A stretch of 64,000 bases of DNA from an uncultured Eubacteriales bacterium (GTDB taxonomy: Bacteria; Bacillota; Clostridia; Oscillospirales; Acutalibacteraceae): positions 62,001 through 126,000 of the forward strand of contig CAKSTF010000003.1 in NCBI GenBank assembly GCA_934491515.1. The letters run 5' to 3'. Each line of letters opens with the position of its first letter. Position 1 is the first letter of the stretch. A program made the translations under genes and the position numbers. Under the pieces are notes generated by a model, which made no database searches, was not told the origin of the DNA, and worked only from the letters and a program-made list of their open reading frames with translations. This document shows positions 51,466 to 59,370 of this stretch, in pieces.

Positions 51466-52065
51466 ATGAGTAACGATATTCCCTCATTAAACGAACTGAT
51501 AAATCAGTTTGCGCGCCTGCCGGGAATCGGCAGAAAAACCGCCCAGCGGCTTGCGTACAGTATTTTGGAACAACCGCCCGAATATGCAAAATCCTTTGCG
51601 AAAGCGCTTACCGCCGCCAAGGAGAAAATACATTTCTGCAAGGTGTGCCAGGGATTTACCGATACGGAAATCTGCCCCGTTTGCGGCGATTCCGCGCGGG
51701 ACAAAACCACCGTTTGCGTTGTTGAAGAGCCGCGCGACGTAAATGTTTTCGAGCGCACACGCGAATATAAAGGTCTTTACCATGTTCTGCACGGCGTTAT
51801 TTCTCCGCTTGACGGCATAGGTCCCGATAAACTTAAAATAAAGGAACTTATGTCGCGTCTTGCCGACGGCAGCGTAAAGGAAATAATAATGGCGACAAAC
51901 CCCACGGTAGAGGGCGAAGCAACCGCAAGTTACATCTCGCGCCTTGTAAAACCGATGGGTATTAAGGTAACGCGCCTTGCTTACGGAATACCCGTGGGCG
52001 GCGACCTTGAATATGCCGACGAATACACCCTTACAAGGGCGCTTCAGGGCAGAAACGAGATTTAA
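51466..52065 (+). CDS. recR: Recombination mediator protein RecR
   Basis: RecR works with RecO (and RecF) to load RecA on gapped DNA. The 199 residues show the helix-hairpin-helix ARLPGIGRKTAQRLAYSI near residue 18 and a C4 zinc finger (CKVCQGFTDTEICPVCGD, about 57-74). The Toprim domain follows: VCVVEEPRDVNVFERT, YHVLHGVISPLDGIGPD and ATNPTVEGEATASYI. It starts 2 bases after the ybaB stop, so it is co-translated. Confidence 0.97.
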   Translation: MSNDIPSLNELINQFARLPGIGRKTAQRLAYSILEQPPEYAKSFAKALTAAKEKIHFCKVCQGFTDTEICPVCGDSARDKTTVCVVEEPRDVNVFERTREYKGLYHVLHGVISPLDGIGPDKLKIKELMSRLADGSVKEIIMATNPTVEGEATASYISRLVKPMGIKVTRLAYGIPVGGDLEYADEYTLTRALQGRNEI

Positions 52066-52070
52066 ACAGT

Positions 52071-52304
52071 ATGACAGAAGAAAAGATAGCAAGAATAAAC
52101 TTTCTTGCAAAAAAGAAGCGTGAAACCGGTCTTACCGAGGAAGAAACCGCAGAACAGGCAGTTTTGCGGCGTGAATATATAGACGCTTTTAAGGCAAGTC
52201 TTACGGGACAGTTAGACAATTTATATATAGTAGAGCCGGACGGCACAAAGCACAAAGTTACGGCAAAAAACGCTGCCGACAGAAACAAAAGGTCAAAAAA
52301 ATGA
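52071..52304 (+). CDS. DUF896 (YnzC-type) small helical protein
   Basis: The 77-residue protein has the family's helical start EEKIARINFLAKKKRETGLT followed by EEETAEQAVLRREYIDAFK. Such proteins (YnzC; SosA-like) are found in Firmicutes; some are SOS-linked, but no LexA box is visible here and it is transcribed with recR. The stop overlaps the next start by 4 bases. Confidence 0.9.
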   Translation: MTEEKIARINFLAKKKRETGLTEEETAEQAVLRREYIDAFKASLTGQLDNLYIVEPDGTKHKVTAKNAADRNKRSKK

Positions 52305-53251
52305 AGATTCTTATTACCGACTGCAACACTCTTACGCAAAACGGCGACCTTTCGCTTGATGTTTTTAAATCTTTCGGAGATGTTGTGTTTTGCGGAAATC
52401 TTACCGAAGATGAAGTTTTAAGAGAGATAGCCGACGCGGATATACTGCTTTGCAACAAAACGCCCGTAACGGCGGAGGTTTTTGCCGCCGCAAAATCCCT
52501 TAAATATATAGGCCTTTTTGCGACCGGGTATAATAATATCGATATGGCTTCGGCTGCAAAAAACGGCGTTACGGTATGCAACGCCGGAAGTTATTCGACC
52601 GACGCCGTAGCGCAGCAGACCTTTGCCTACATTCTCTCGCATTACAGCCGCGTTCGGGATTATGATGCGCTTGTAAAGGAAGGCAAATGGAAAAATGCCG
52701 AAACCTTTTCCCTGCTTAATATCCCGACCGATGAACTCGCAAACAAAACGCTGGGAATAGTGGGTTACGGCAATATAGGCAAAAGGGTTGCGGATATTGC
52801 ACTCGCTTTTTCGATGAACGTTTCGGTTTATAACCGCAGTCCACGGTGCGACGACCGCGTAAATTTTGTAAGTTTTGATGAACTGCTTAAAACTTCGGAC
52901 ATAATCACCGTTCACTGTCCTCTTAACAACGAAAACCGCGATATGTTCAATGCGGACGCATTTTCAAAAATGCGCGACGGCGCTTTCTTTATAAACACGG
53001 CGCGCGGCGGTCTTGTTTGCGAAAGCGACCTGTTTGACGCGCTGAATAGCGGCAAACTTTGCGGCGCGGCGGTGGATGTTTTAAAATCCGAACCGATGAG
53101 CGCAGACTGCAAACTTTTTGACGCACCGAACATAATAATAACCCCTCACACGGCGTGGGCGCCGCTTTCCACAAGAAAACGGCTTGTAAACACCGTGGCA
53201 AATAATATTAAAGCATTTTTAAGCGGCAATCCCGTAAATGTCGTTCGCTGA
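52301..53251 (+). CDS. D-isomer-specific 2-hydroxyacid dehydrogenase
   Basis: The 316 residues have the NAD(H) domain motif GIVGYGNIGKRVADIA near residue 148. The catalytic set is also present: Arg in NTARGGLVCESDL near 232, Glu in DVLKSEPM near 262 and His in TPHTAWAP near 282. ATGYNNIDMASA and NAGSYSTDAVAQQTFA fit the glycerate/hydroxypyruvate reductase type, although the substrate is not certain from sequence. It overlaps the DUF896 gene by 4 bases and is followed by a terminator. Confidence 0.9.
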   Translation: MKILITDCNTLTQNGDLSLDVFKSFGDVVFCGNLTEDEVLREIADADILLCNKTPVTAEVFAAAKSLKYIGLFATGYNNIDMASAAKNGVTVCNAGSYSTDAVAQQTFAYILSHYSRVRDYDALVKEGKWKNAETFSLLNIPTDELANKTLGIVGYGNIGKRVADIALAFSMNVSVYNRSPRCDDRVNFVSFDELLKTSDIITVHCPLNNENRDMFNADAFSKMRDGAFFINTARGGLVCESDLFDALNSGKLCGAAVDVLKSEPMSADCKLFDAPNIIITPHTAWAPLSTRKRLVNTVANNIKAFLSGNPVNVVR

Positions 53252-53262
53252 AATATTATTAC

Positions 53263-53293
53263 AAAAACCGCTTTTTAAGCGGTTTTTTATTTT
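53263..53293 (+). terminator. Terminator of the dnaX-to-dehydrogenase operon
   Basis: AAAACCGCTT-TTT-AAGCGGTTTT followed by TTATTTT, 12 bases after the stop codon. Confidence 0.88.
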
Positions 53294-53366
53294 AAAAAGA
53301 TTTTATTTTTTAGTATTTAACGCCAAAAACGTAGTATATAGGTGAAGGCGGAAAGGAGGCTGCAAG

Positions 53367-53927
53367 ATGACAGACGATGAAAAAATTATCCGTTTGTTTT
53401 TTGAACGTTCCGAGCAAGCGGTTTGCGAACTTGATAACAAGTACGGAAAAATCTGCCGCAAACTTTCCTACAATATTTTAGGGAACAGGCAGGACGCGGA
53501 GGAGTGCGTGAATGACGCCTTTTTAGGCGCGTGGAACGCTATTCCGCCCGCAAGACCCGATTTGCTGCTTCCCTACATTGTAAAAATTGTACGCAACATT
53601 TCGCTTAAAGCCTACAAAAGCAAAAACGCCGCCAAACGCGGCAGCCGCTATACAGTAGCGTTAAGCGAAATCGAAGCCGTTTTTGCGGATACGAAAACCG
53701 TTGAAAACGCGCTTGACGAAAAGGAACTTGCGCGCGTAACAGCGTGTTTTCTTGATACGCTGACCGTGAAAGAACGTGTTATTTTTATGCGCCGTTATTT
53801 TTTCGCAGACTCATACGCCGATATAGCAAAGCAGGTAGGCATTTCCGAAAAGAACGTATCCGCAAGGCTTTCTCTTATCCGCCGAAAAATGAAACAATAC
53901 CTGAGTGAAAGGGGAATATTTGTATGA
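53367..53927 (+). CDS. ECF-type RNA polymerase sigma factor
   Basis: The 186-residue sigma-70 factor lacks regions 1 and 3. Region 2 has SYNILGNRQDAEECVNDAFL then GAWNAIPP near residues 34-60, and region 4 has RRYFFADSYADIAKQVGISE near 140 and NVSARLSLIRRKMKQYL near 163. The ribosome site is AAGGAGG. The gene overlaps the next by 4 bases, so it forms a pair with the one-TM protein, which is the usual layout for sigma and anti-sigma. The upstream AACGCC...CGTAGTATAT could be an autoregulated promoter, but the spacing is not standard. Confidence 0.92.
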   Translation: MTDDEKIIRLFFERSEQAVCELDNKYGKICRKLSYNILGNRQDAEECVNDAFLGAWNAIPPARPDLLLPYIVKIVRNISLKAYKSKNAAKRGSRYTVALSEIEAVFADTKTVENALDEKELARVTACFLDTLTVKERVIFMRRYFFADSYADIAKQVGISEKNVSARLSLIRRKMKQYLSERGIFV

Positions 53928-54739
53928 ACGCAGAAAAATTTTTGGCATCGCTTGGCGAACTTGACGATAAATACTACACCGAAGCCGTAAACTACCGCGC
54001 AAAAAGCCGCGTGCGCATAAAATTGGGCGCCGCTGCGGCCTGTTTTGCAATTATTGCCGCTTTCGCGGTTTTTGCTCTTGCAAATCACTACGGCGAAAAA
54101 AACGGCGCACCTTTAATAAACAATAGTGAAATCCATATCAGTATGAATAATGTTTTCTTTAATGAAACCGGTGCGGCAGAGGACGTCGCCCGCGTTTGGT
54201 ACGACCCCGAACTTTACAATACCGCAGTGTGGGGTAAAGCCGAAATAATTGATTACTACGACAAAGACCTGACGCCTGTATATATTCCGAAAGGGCTTTT
54301 TGCTGCCGCCGCAAACGGGACTGCAACGATTATCACGGACAAAAACGGAAAAATAATCGAGGATACGGTATATTTAGGCTTTTACCACGCTTATTACGAG
54401 GACGGCAGCCCCAAACTTACCGACGGCGTTACGGCAGCCGTAAAGGGATTCAGCCTTGCGGTTTCTAAAGTGGGTCTTTTAAGCGATTGCGTTTACACTC
54501 CGTCCGAAGGCGGGATTAAAACCACCGATATAAACGGCGTAAAAGTAACTTTCGGGTACAACAGTGTGCCGTACTACTCCGATAAGCACGACCCATCGGG
54601 ATTTTATGATATGTATACGGCAGAATTTGAATATAACGGGATCGAGTACCGGCTTATCGCAGAGCAATTGACGGCGGAAGACGTCGTTAAAACGGTATCG
54701 TCCTTAATTTACGGCAAAGAAGTGACCGTTGATAAATAA
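53924..54739 (+). CDS. Putative anti-sigma factor, single-pass membrane protein
   Basis: The 271 residues start with a short cytoplasmic stretch (AEKFLASLGELDDKYYTEAV), which by position should bind the sigma factor. One membrane helix (LGAAAACFAIIAAFAVFALA, about 34-53) and a large extracellular domain follow. The outer domain is rich in aromatic residues (GFYHAYYEDGSP, NSVPYYSDKHDPSGFYDMYT) and has no recognised fold. The call rests on coupling to the ECF gene (4-base overlap) and topology. No zinc-binding HxxxCxxC motif is present, so it is not a ZAS-type anti-sigma. Confidence 0.72.
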   Translation: MNAEKFLASLGELDDKYYTEAVNYRAKSRVRIKLGAAAACFAIIAAFAVFALANHYGEKNGAPLINNSEIHISMNNVFFNETGAAEDVARVWYDPELYNTAVWGKAEIIDYYDKDLTPVYIPKGLFAAAANGTATIITDKNGKIIEDTVYLGFYHAYYEDGSPKLTDGVTAAVKGFSLAVSKVGLLSDCVYTPSEGGIKTTDINGVKVTFGYNSVPYYSDKHDPSGFYDMYTAEFEYNGIEYRLIAEQLTAEDVVKTVSSLIYGKEVTVDK

Positions 54740-54751
54740 CCCCCGCAGACA

Positions 54752-54782
54752 AAAAAGGCAGTCGAAAATCGACTGCCTTTTT
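54752..54782. terminator. Bidirectional terminator after the ECF pair
   Basis: A 14-bp perfect stem AAAAAGGCAGTCGA / TCGACTGCCTTTTT with a 3-base loop lies between the converging anti-sigma and endonuclease IV-like genes. Confidence 0.9.
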
Positions 54783-54796
54783 GTTATCTTATTAAA

Positions 54797-55648
54797 TTAT
54801 AAAAGCGATAAATAATAGTTTTTCATAGCAAGCGCATCCTCCGACTGCGTACCGGCAGATTCGCAAATAAACCTTACCGAAGCGCCTCTTTTCGCCGCTA
54901 TTTCCATTACCGGCTCAAAATCAGGACCGTAAACGGTATCGGCAAAGGTAAGATGCCGTTTTTCGCCGCCTGCGGAATACTCTATTTTTGAAAAATGGGA
55001 ATGGAAGTTCCGCGCCCTATCGGCGCCCAATTTGTTTTCGATGCTGTCAAAAACACGCGCAAAGTCGGCTTTTTCCTTGAAAATACCGCCGTCACGGGCG
55101 TTAAGGTGGCCGAAATCTATACAAGGGATAAGCCGTTCATCCAAAGCGCAAAGCGCCAGGACCTCCTCTAACGTTCCGAGTTGATTTACCTTGCCCATCG
55201 TTTCGGGGCATATGTGTATATGCCCTAAATTTTCACGGTCAAGCGCCGCAAGCGAAAGGCGCATCGTATCCATAGCAAGCGAAAGCGCCTCCTCGCGGCT
55301 GATTTTACCGCAGGACCCCGTGTGAACCACAATACGGTTGCCGCCCATGGCGTTTACCGCGCGGGCAGAGGCTAAAATATAGTTTACCGAATTAAGGCGT
55401 TTTTCTTCCTCCAGGGACGACATAGAAATATAATAGGGCGCGTGCAGCGACAGCGTTATCCCCTTTTCTTTCGCAAGTTTTCCGAGTTCCGCCGCCTTTT
55501 CCTCGCCTATGTTAACGCCCCTGCCGCACTGATATTCAAATGCGTCAAGTCCCATTTTCTCAAGATATTCGGGTATCTGCAAACTGCTTTTATAACCCAT
55601 TGCCTTAAAACTTTCGGCAGTACCGGCAGGTCCGAAAATGCAAGCCAT
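54797..55648 (-). CDS. Endonuclease IV-like (AP endonuclease 2 family) TIM-barrel protein
   Basis: The 283 residues show the zinc-site motifs of the endonuclease IV family: LSLHAPYY near residue 67, RIVVHTGSCGK near 105, ICPETMGKVNQ near 145, IPCIDFGHLNAR near 175, HSHFSKIEY near 216 and FICESAGTQSEDA near 260. The family repairs abasic sites in DNA; some TIM-barrel relatives are sugar isomerases. The conserved DFGHLNA and HxH segments favour the nuclease, but experimental activity is unknown. The start is ATG with GGAGAT upstream. Confidence 0.85.
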   Translation of the reverse strand: MACIFGPAGTAESFKAMGYKSSLQIPEYLEKMGLDAFEYQCGRGVNIGEEKAAELGKLAKEKGITLSLHAPYYISMSSLEEEKRLNSVNYILASARAVNAMGGNRIVVHTGSCGKISREEALSLAMDTMRLSLAALDRENLGHIHICPETMGKVNQLGTLEEVLALCALDERLIPCIDFGHLNARDGGIFKEKADFARVFDSIENKLGADRARNFHSHFSKIEYSAGGEKRHLTFADTVYGPDFEPVMEIAAKRGASVRFICESAGTQSEDALAMKNYYLSLL

Positions 55649-55650
55649 AG

Positions 55651-56151
55651 CTAAATCTCCGTTCTTTTGATTTTATATAACTTATATACCCCGCGTTCAA
55701 GTTTACGCTTTATTCTGAAACGTAGCGACGTTTCAAGTTTAACGGGGGTAAGGAGTATTGTTTTAAGTCCGGCGGCGTTTCCGCCCAATACATCGGTAAA
55801 AATCTGGTCGCCTGCAATGGCAACTTTTCTGCGTTTAAGTTTCATAAGGCGCGCGCCGCGGATAAACCCGAACGGCAGCGGTTTAAGTCCCGTGCTTATA
55901 AACGGCAGCCCTATTCTGTTTGCAAAAGGCTCTATACGGAATTTAAGCGAATTTGAAAGAACGGTAAGTTTTATTCCGCTTTCAAGCATAAGGGATATCC
56001 ATTCGCGAAGTCCGGGAACCAACTCGGTGCCGTGGTGGGTGGACATAGTGTTGTCCACGTCAAGCAGCAGACCTTCAATACCGTACTTTTTTAATATATC
56101 TACCGTAATATCGGTTATTCCGTCAAGTTTAATATCGGGTTTTAAAAGCAT
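55651..56151 (-). CDS. YqeG-family HAD IIIA-type phosphatase
   Basis: The 166 residues contain HAD motif I LLLDVDNTMSTHHG near residue 28, motif II VLSNSLKF near 65, the lysine in STGLKPLPFGF and motif IV KVAIAGDQIFTDVLGGNAAG near 108. The C-terminus is basic (RFRIKRKLERGVYKLYKIK). YqeG is widespread in Firmicutes and is related to mitochondrial PGP phosphatase Gep4, so phosphatidylglycerophosphate is one possible substrate. It is 2 bases upstream of the endonuclease IV-like gene, forming an operon. Confidence 0.92.
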   Translation of the reverse strand: MLLKPDIKLDGITDITVDILKKYGIEGLLLDVDNTMSTHHGTELVPGLREWISLMLESGIKLTVLSNSLKFRIEPFANRIGLPFISTGLKPLPFGFIRGARLMKLKRRKVAIAGDQIFTDVLGGNAAGLKTILLTPVKLETSLRFRIKRKLERGVYKLYKIKRTEI

Positions 56152-56167
56152 TTTATCACCTAATTTT

Positions 56168-56196
56168 AAAGGCGACTACCAAACAGCAGTCGCCTT
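56168..56196 (-). terminator. Terminator between rpsU and the YqeG gene
   Basis: The stem AAGGCGACT / AGTCGCCTT with an 11-base loop and a T-containing tail on the minus strand, 7 bases after the rpsU stop. It may be partial, because yqeG has no clear promoter of its own. Confidence 0.65.
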
Positions 56197-56202
56197 CTCT
56201 GA

Positions 56203-56379
56203 TCAGCGGAACTTTCTCTTGCGAGCAGCCTCCGATTTCTTTTTGCGCTTTACAGAGGGCTTTTCGTAATGCTCTCTTTTGCGAACTTCCTGGATAACGC
56301 CGTCCTTAGCGGTCTGGCGCTTAAAGCGACGCAGAGCATTATCAAGAGACTCATTCTCTTTAACTTTAACCTGACTCAT
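56203..56379 (-). CDS. rpsU: 30S ribosomal protein S21
   Basis: This 58-residue protein was found by reading the minus strand directly. The sequence starts [20 protein letters not shown], then [20 protein letters not shown], and ends in a basic tail ([16 protein letters not shown]), the unmistakable bS21 pattern. It binds 16S rRNA near the anti-Shine-Dalgarno region and aids initiation. A strong GGGAGGGAATG sequence precedes the ATG, and a near-perfect promoter lies at 56432-56461. Confidence 0.97.
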   Translation of the reverse strand: MSQVKVKENESLDNALRRFKRQTAKDGVIQEVRKREHYEKPSVKRKKKSEAARKRKFR

Positions 56380-56431
56380 TTAACATTCCCTCCCTCCGCA
56401 ATTTTGCAGGGGTAATACACCACATGCAAAG

Positions 56432-56461
56432 ATTATACTACATGGCACGCTTGTTTGTCAA
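56432..56461 (-). promoter_or_regulatory. Promoter of rpsU
   Basis: On the minus strand: TTGACA (56461-56456, perfect), 18 bases, TATAAT (56437-56432, perfect). Confidence 0.88.
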
Positions 56462-56548
56462 GCATTTGATTTAACGATGTGCCGCCTTATATATAAGGGT
56501 GTCGGTTTTAGAAATTTAAAAAATTTTTGGGGTTTTTCAAAAAAACAC

Positions 56549-56596
56549 TTGACAAACTCCTAAAACCGTATTACTGTATTAGTACACTAATACAGT
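56549..56596 (+). promoter_or_regulatory. Promoter and perfect palindromic operator of the GntR-ABC operon
   Basis: TTGACA (56549-56554) is followed by a weak -10 near TACTGT (56572-56577). It is overlapped by the perfect 11-2-11 palindrome ACTGTATTAGT-AC-ACTAATACAGT (56573-56596), which lies between the promoter and the ribosome site. This is almost certainly the self-regulation site of the adjacent GntR protein. The regulator would repress its own operon and be released by an unknown ligand. Confidence 0.85.
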
Positions 56597-56615
56597 TTTG
56601 AAAGGAGTGGTGTTT

Positions 56616-56975
56616 TTGAATTGGGAAATTAACAAGGCGCGACCGATACGCCCACAGATTGAAGAACAACTTTGTGTAATGATAGCCTGCGGCGAGTACA
56701 AAAGCGGCGAAAAAATTCTTTCCGTGCGCGATGTAGCGGTTACGCTGGCAGTTAACCCCAATACGGTACAACGCGCTTTTGAATCGCTTGAAGAAAAGGG
56801 ACTTCTTACCTCGGTAAGAGGGTCGGGCTGGTTTGTAAGTGAAAACACGCAAAAAGCCGCCGACATTGTAGAAGAACTTTCCCTTGAAAAAACGCGCGAA
56901 TATCTGCGTGATATGACCGCACTTGGGGCTACGCCCGAAAAAATACAAGAACTTATAAAGGGGTGCAATAAATGA
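56616..56975 (+). CDS. GntR-family (YtrA type) transcriptional regulator
   Basis: The 119 residues consist of a winged helix-turn-helix (PIRPQIEEQLCVMIACGEYK, ILSVRDVAVTLAVNPNTVQR then AFESLEEKGLL) and a short C-terminal helical tail, without a large ligand-binding domain. This is the YtrA subfamily, whose members control nearby ABC transporters. The start is TTG at 56616, 8 bases after AAAGGAG; a TTG at 56598 precedes the site and is rejected. The stop overlaps the ATPase gene by 4 bases. Its operator is the palindrome at 56573-56596. Confidence 0.92.
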   Translation: MNWEINKARPIRPQIEEQLCVMIACGEYKSGEKILSVRDVAVTLAVNPNTVQRAFESLEEKGLLTSVRGSGWFVSENTQKAADIVEELSLEKTREYLRDMTALGATPEKIQELIKGCNK

Positions 56976-57670
56976 GCGAACTTTTAAAAACAGAAGGTCT
57001 TTGCAAGCGTTTCGGCAATACGGCAGCGCTTGACGATGTAAACCTTACCATTGAAAGCGGAAAAATAATCGGTCTTTTAGGACCCAACGGAAGCGGCAAG
57101 ACAACGCTTATAAAACTTATAAACGGTCTGCTGCAGCCTACCTCAGGCACAATTGAAATTGACGGACATTCGCCCGGAACGGAAACCAAAAAGGTTGTTT
57201 CCTATCTTCCGGACAATAACTTTTTAAGTCCCTCAATGACGGTGAGCAAAACGGTTGAATTATTTACCGACTTTTTTGCGGATTTTCGTCCCGAACTTGC
57301 ATATAAAATGCTTTCTAATCTTGACATAGACGAAAATATGCTTCTTAAAAAACTTTCAAAGGGCAACCGCGAAAAAGTGGCGCTGATACTTGTTATGAGC
57401 AGAAACGCCAAACTTTACGTTCTTGACGAACCGATAGCCGGCGTTGATCCCGCCACACGCGACTATATAATCTCAACCATAATCAACAACTACAATCCGG
57501 AAGCCTCTGTAATAATTTCCACGCATCTTATTTCGGACATAGAGTCTGTGCTTGACGAAGTAATATTCATAAAGCAGGGCAAACTTGTTCTTCAGAAATC
57601 GGTTGACGAAATAAGGGATGAAAACGGCAAGAGTGTTGATGAACTCTTCAGGGAGGTATTCAAATGGTAA
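56972..57670 (+). CDS. ABC transporter ATP-binding protein
   Basis: The 232 residues hold the Walker A motif GLLGPNGSGKTTLIKL near residue 30, the Q-loop region SYLPDNN, the ABC signature KLSKGNREKVAL near 130, Walker B LYVLDEPIAGVDP and the switch His of ISTHLIS. The type fits ABC-2-like exporters (EcsA/YtrB-like). It overlaps the permease gene by 7 bases and the GntR gene by 4. The co-expressed membrane partner is the next gene, so together they make an exporter or extrusion system regulated by the upstream GntR. The substrate is unknown. Confidence 0.95.
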   Translation: MSELLKTEGLCKRFGNTAALDDVNLTIESGKIIGLLGPNGSGKTTLIKLINGLLQPTSGTIEIDGHSPGTETKKVVSYLPDNNFLSPSMTVSKTVELFTDFFADFRPELAYKMLSNLDIDENMLLKKLSKGNREKVALILVMSRNAKLYVLDEPIAGVDPATRDYIISTIINNYNPEASVIISTHLISDIESVLDEVIFIKQGKLVLQKSVDEIRDENGKSVDELFREVFKW

Positions 57671-58473
57671 GGAAACTTTTAAAATACGACTTTGCCGCTT
57701 TTGCAAAAACGATACTGCCTATGGAAATAGTATTGCTTGCAATAGCGCTTATCACAAGAATAATACAGTTTTTTGAAACCGACGGTCATGCATATGAAAT
57801 ATTCAGCGTATCCTCGATAGTTTTGCTTATAATAGCGATGCTGGTATCGGTTGTTATGACGGAAGTGGTTTGCATAACAAGGTTTTACAAAAACCTTTAC
57901 ACCGCCGAAGGATATCTTACCTTAACCCTGCCGGCGACCCACGCGCAGCATATTTTTTCAAAACTTATAACGGCTGTGTGCGCCAACATATTTGCGCTGA
58001 TTTCCATTTTTGTAGCAACCGCAATAAGCACCGCCGGCGAAGTTTTCCACGAAATAATTAAGGCAATTGCGTACCTTGCCAAACTTTATTTTAAATTCTT
58101 TAAATTCAACGGCGGCCTTTATATAGCCGAGTCGGTTATTCTGATAATTGCACTGTGCGCAAGTTTCTTCCTGCTTATTTACACCTGCATAACCGTAGGT
58201 CAAATGGCAAAAACAAAGCGCGTGCTTGCAGCGTTCGGCGTGTATTTCGGTTACTATATATTTAATCAGATACTCGGTACGATAGCGATTATTCTTTACA
58301 CAAATTACGGCGCTCTCATTTTTACCGACGCCGTGTGCGATTGGATCGAAAGAAACTATTCCGGCGCGATACACATTATTTTTATTTCGCTTATTTTGAT
58401 AAACGTTATACTGAGCGTTGTTTTCTTCCTTATTACACGCGTACTTATGAAGAAAAAACTTAATATTGAATAA
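57664..58473 (+). CDS. ABC transporter membrane protein
   Basis: The 269 residues form about six membrane helices (e.g. TILPMEIVLLAIALITRIIQ, VSSIVLLIIAMLVSVVMTEV, AESVILIIALCASFFLLIY, IFISLILINVILSVVFFLIT). The first loop has YKNLYTAEGYLTLTLPATHA, a segment often seen in YtrC/YtrD-like permeases of GntR-linked ABC systems. It starts 7 bases before the ATPase stop. There is no conserved motif for substrate. Two membrane subunits would be normal for the exporter type; here a single gene probably acts as a homodimer. Confidence 0.85.
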   Translation: MVRKLLKYDFAAFAKTILPMEIVLLAIALITRIIQFFETDGHAYEIFSVSSIVLLIIAMLVSVVMTEVVCITRFYKNLYTAEGYLTLTLPATHAQHIFSKLITAVCANIFALISIFVATAISTAGEVFHEIIKAIAYLAKLYFKFFKFNGGLYIAESVILIIALCASFFLLIYTCITVGQMAKTKRVLAAFGVYFGYYIFNQILGTIAIILYTNYGALIFTDAVCDWIERNYSGAIHIIFISLILINVILSVVFFLITRVLMKKKLNIE

Positions 58474-58483
58474 GAGGTTTGCA

Positions 58484-58582
58484 ATGAAAAAAATCATTTC
58501 CGTAACACTGACCGTCGCGATAGGACTTCTGTTGCTTGTTTGCGGCGTGTTCAAAAAAAGAAAGGACGGCGAGCAGAAATGA
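58484..58582 (+). CDS. Small single-pass membrane peptide in the ABC operon
   Basis: A 32-residue reading frame (MKKIISVTLTVAIGLLLLVC then GVFKKRKDGEQK) starts with ATG 13 bases after TAAGAGG, which overlaps the permease stop, and ends in TGA overlapping the next start by 4 bases (ATGA). One hydrophobic helix with a basic tail and the tight coupling support a real peptide. It may bind the ABC exporter or be a small membrane regulator. It is too short for family assignment. Confidence 0.65.
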   Translation: MKKIISVTLTVAIGLLLLVCGVFKKRKDGEQK

Positions 58583-59307
58583 AATCCGTTATAAAAAAGA
58601 TTGCCGCGGCTTTAGCGGTTGTGGGTCTTGTATTTGCCCTTTCCGGCTGCAGCAAACTTGAAAAAATGAAAAAAGAACAATGTTTCTGGCTTGACAGCGG
58701 AAAAACCCAAATAGAGCTTGAAGGCTGCGTGTATAAAGCGCTTCCATACAACGATTACTTTTATACCGAGACCGAAACGCCTTACCGCATAACCGAAAAA
58801 GATGTTCCGGTACTGCTTTCGGGATTTATGGGTACTTACATTTACGTAAATTCAAACAAAGAAATTATTTATTACCAGAACGCGTTTTTTGCAAAACAGG
58901 AAGTGTACGATAAGTACAACGATATTATAAAGAACGGCAAATTAACAACCCTTGCCTGGATGATTACAAAGTTTGACAAAGATGGTGTCCCCTGCGGAAC
59001 ATACCTTGAACCGCTTGATAAATCACTGCAAAAAACCGTGGACGAAGCCTTTGCGGCATGCACTGAATATAAAGAGGATATGCCCTCTGAAGAGAGCGAG
59101 GTATGCAGCGTTTATTACTGTGATGATTCGTCATTTTTACGCACAAGCGGATTTACGGTATTTTGGTTTAAAAAGAGCGACACCGTGCTTATCGCAGACA
59201 AGGATTCGATATATACAGTCCCCGACCAATATAAAGACGCCGTAAAGGCGCTTATAAACGAAAAATCGGTTGACTATTATCAAGAAGATTACAGTAAAGA
59301 AGGATAA
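58579..59307 (+). CDS. Lipoprotein of unknown function in the GntR-ABC operon
   Basis: The 242 residues begin with a lipoprotein signal (KKIAAALAVVGLVFALSGCS), with the lipobox cysteine near residue 24. The mature part has acidic, aromatic segments and cysteines (GVPCGTYLEP, FAACTEYKEDMPSEESEVCS) but no motif that I recognise. The ATG overlaps the small peptide's TGA. It is the last gene of the operon and could be a substrate-binding or sensing partner of the ABC system on the outside of the membrane. Confidence 0.75.
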   Translation: MKSVIKKIAAALAVVGLVFALSGCSKLEKMKKEQCFWLDSGKTQIELEGCVYKALPYNDYFYTETETPYRITEKDVPVLLSGFMGTYIYVNSNKEIIYYQNAFFAKQEVYDKYNDIIKNGKLTTLAWMITKFDKDGVPCGTYLEPLDKSLQKTVDEAFAACTEYKEDMPSEESEVCSVYYCDDSSFLRTSGFTVFWFKKSDTVLIADKDSIYTVPDQYKDAVKALINEKSVDYYQEDYSKEG

Positions 59308-59325
59308 CCTCCTAAATACCCGACG

Positions 59326-59361
59326 CGCAGCCCCGACTTTGTCGGGGCTGCGTGTTTTTTA
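59326..59361 (+). terminator. Terminator of the GntR-ABC operon
   Basis: A 12-bp perfect stem CGCAGCCCCGAC / GTCGGGGCTGCG with a 3-base loop is followed by TGTTTTTT. Confidence 0.92.
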
Positions 59362-59370
59362 ACTTACATT

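Noticed and set aside
52071..52304. SOS (LexA) control of the DUF896 gene
   Set aside because: No GAAC-N4-GTTC-type box lies near its start, and it is embedded in the recR transcript.
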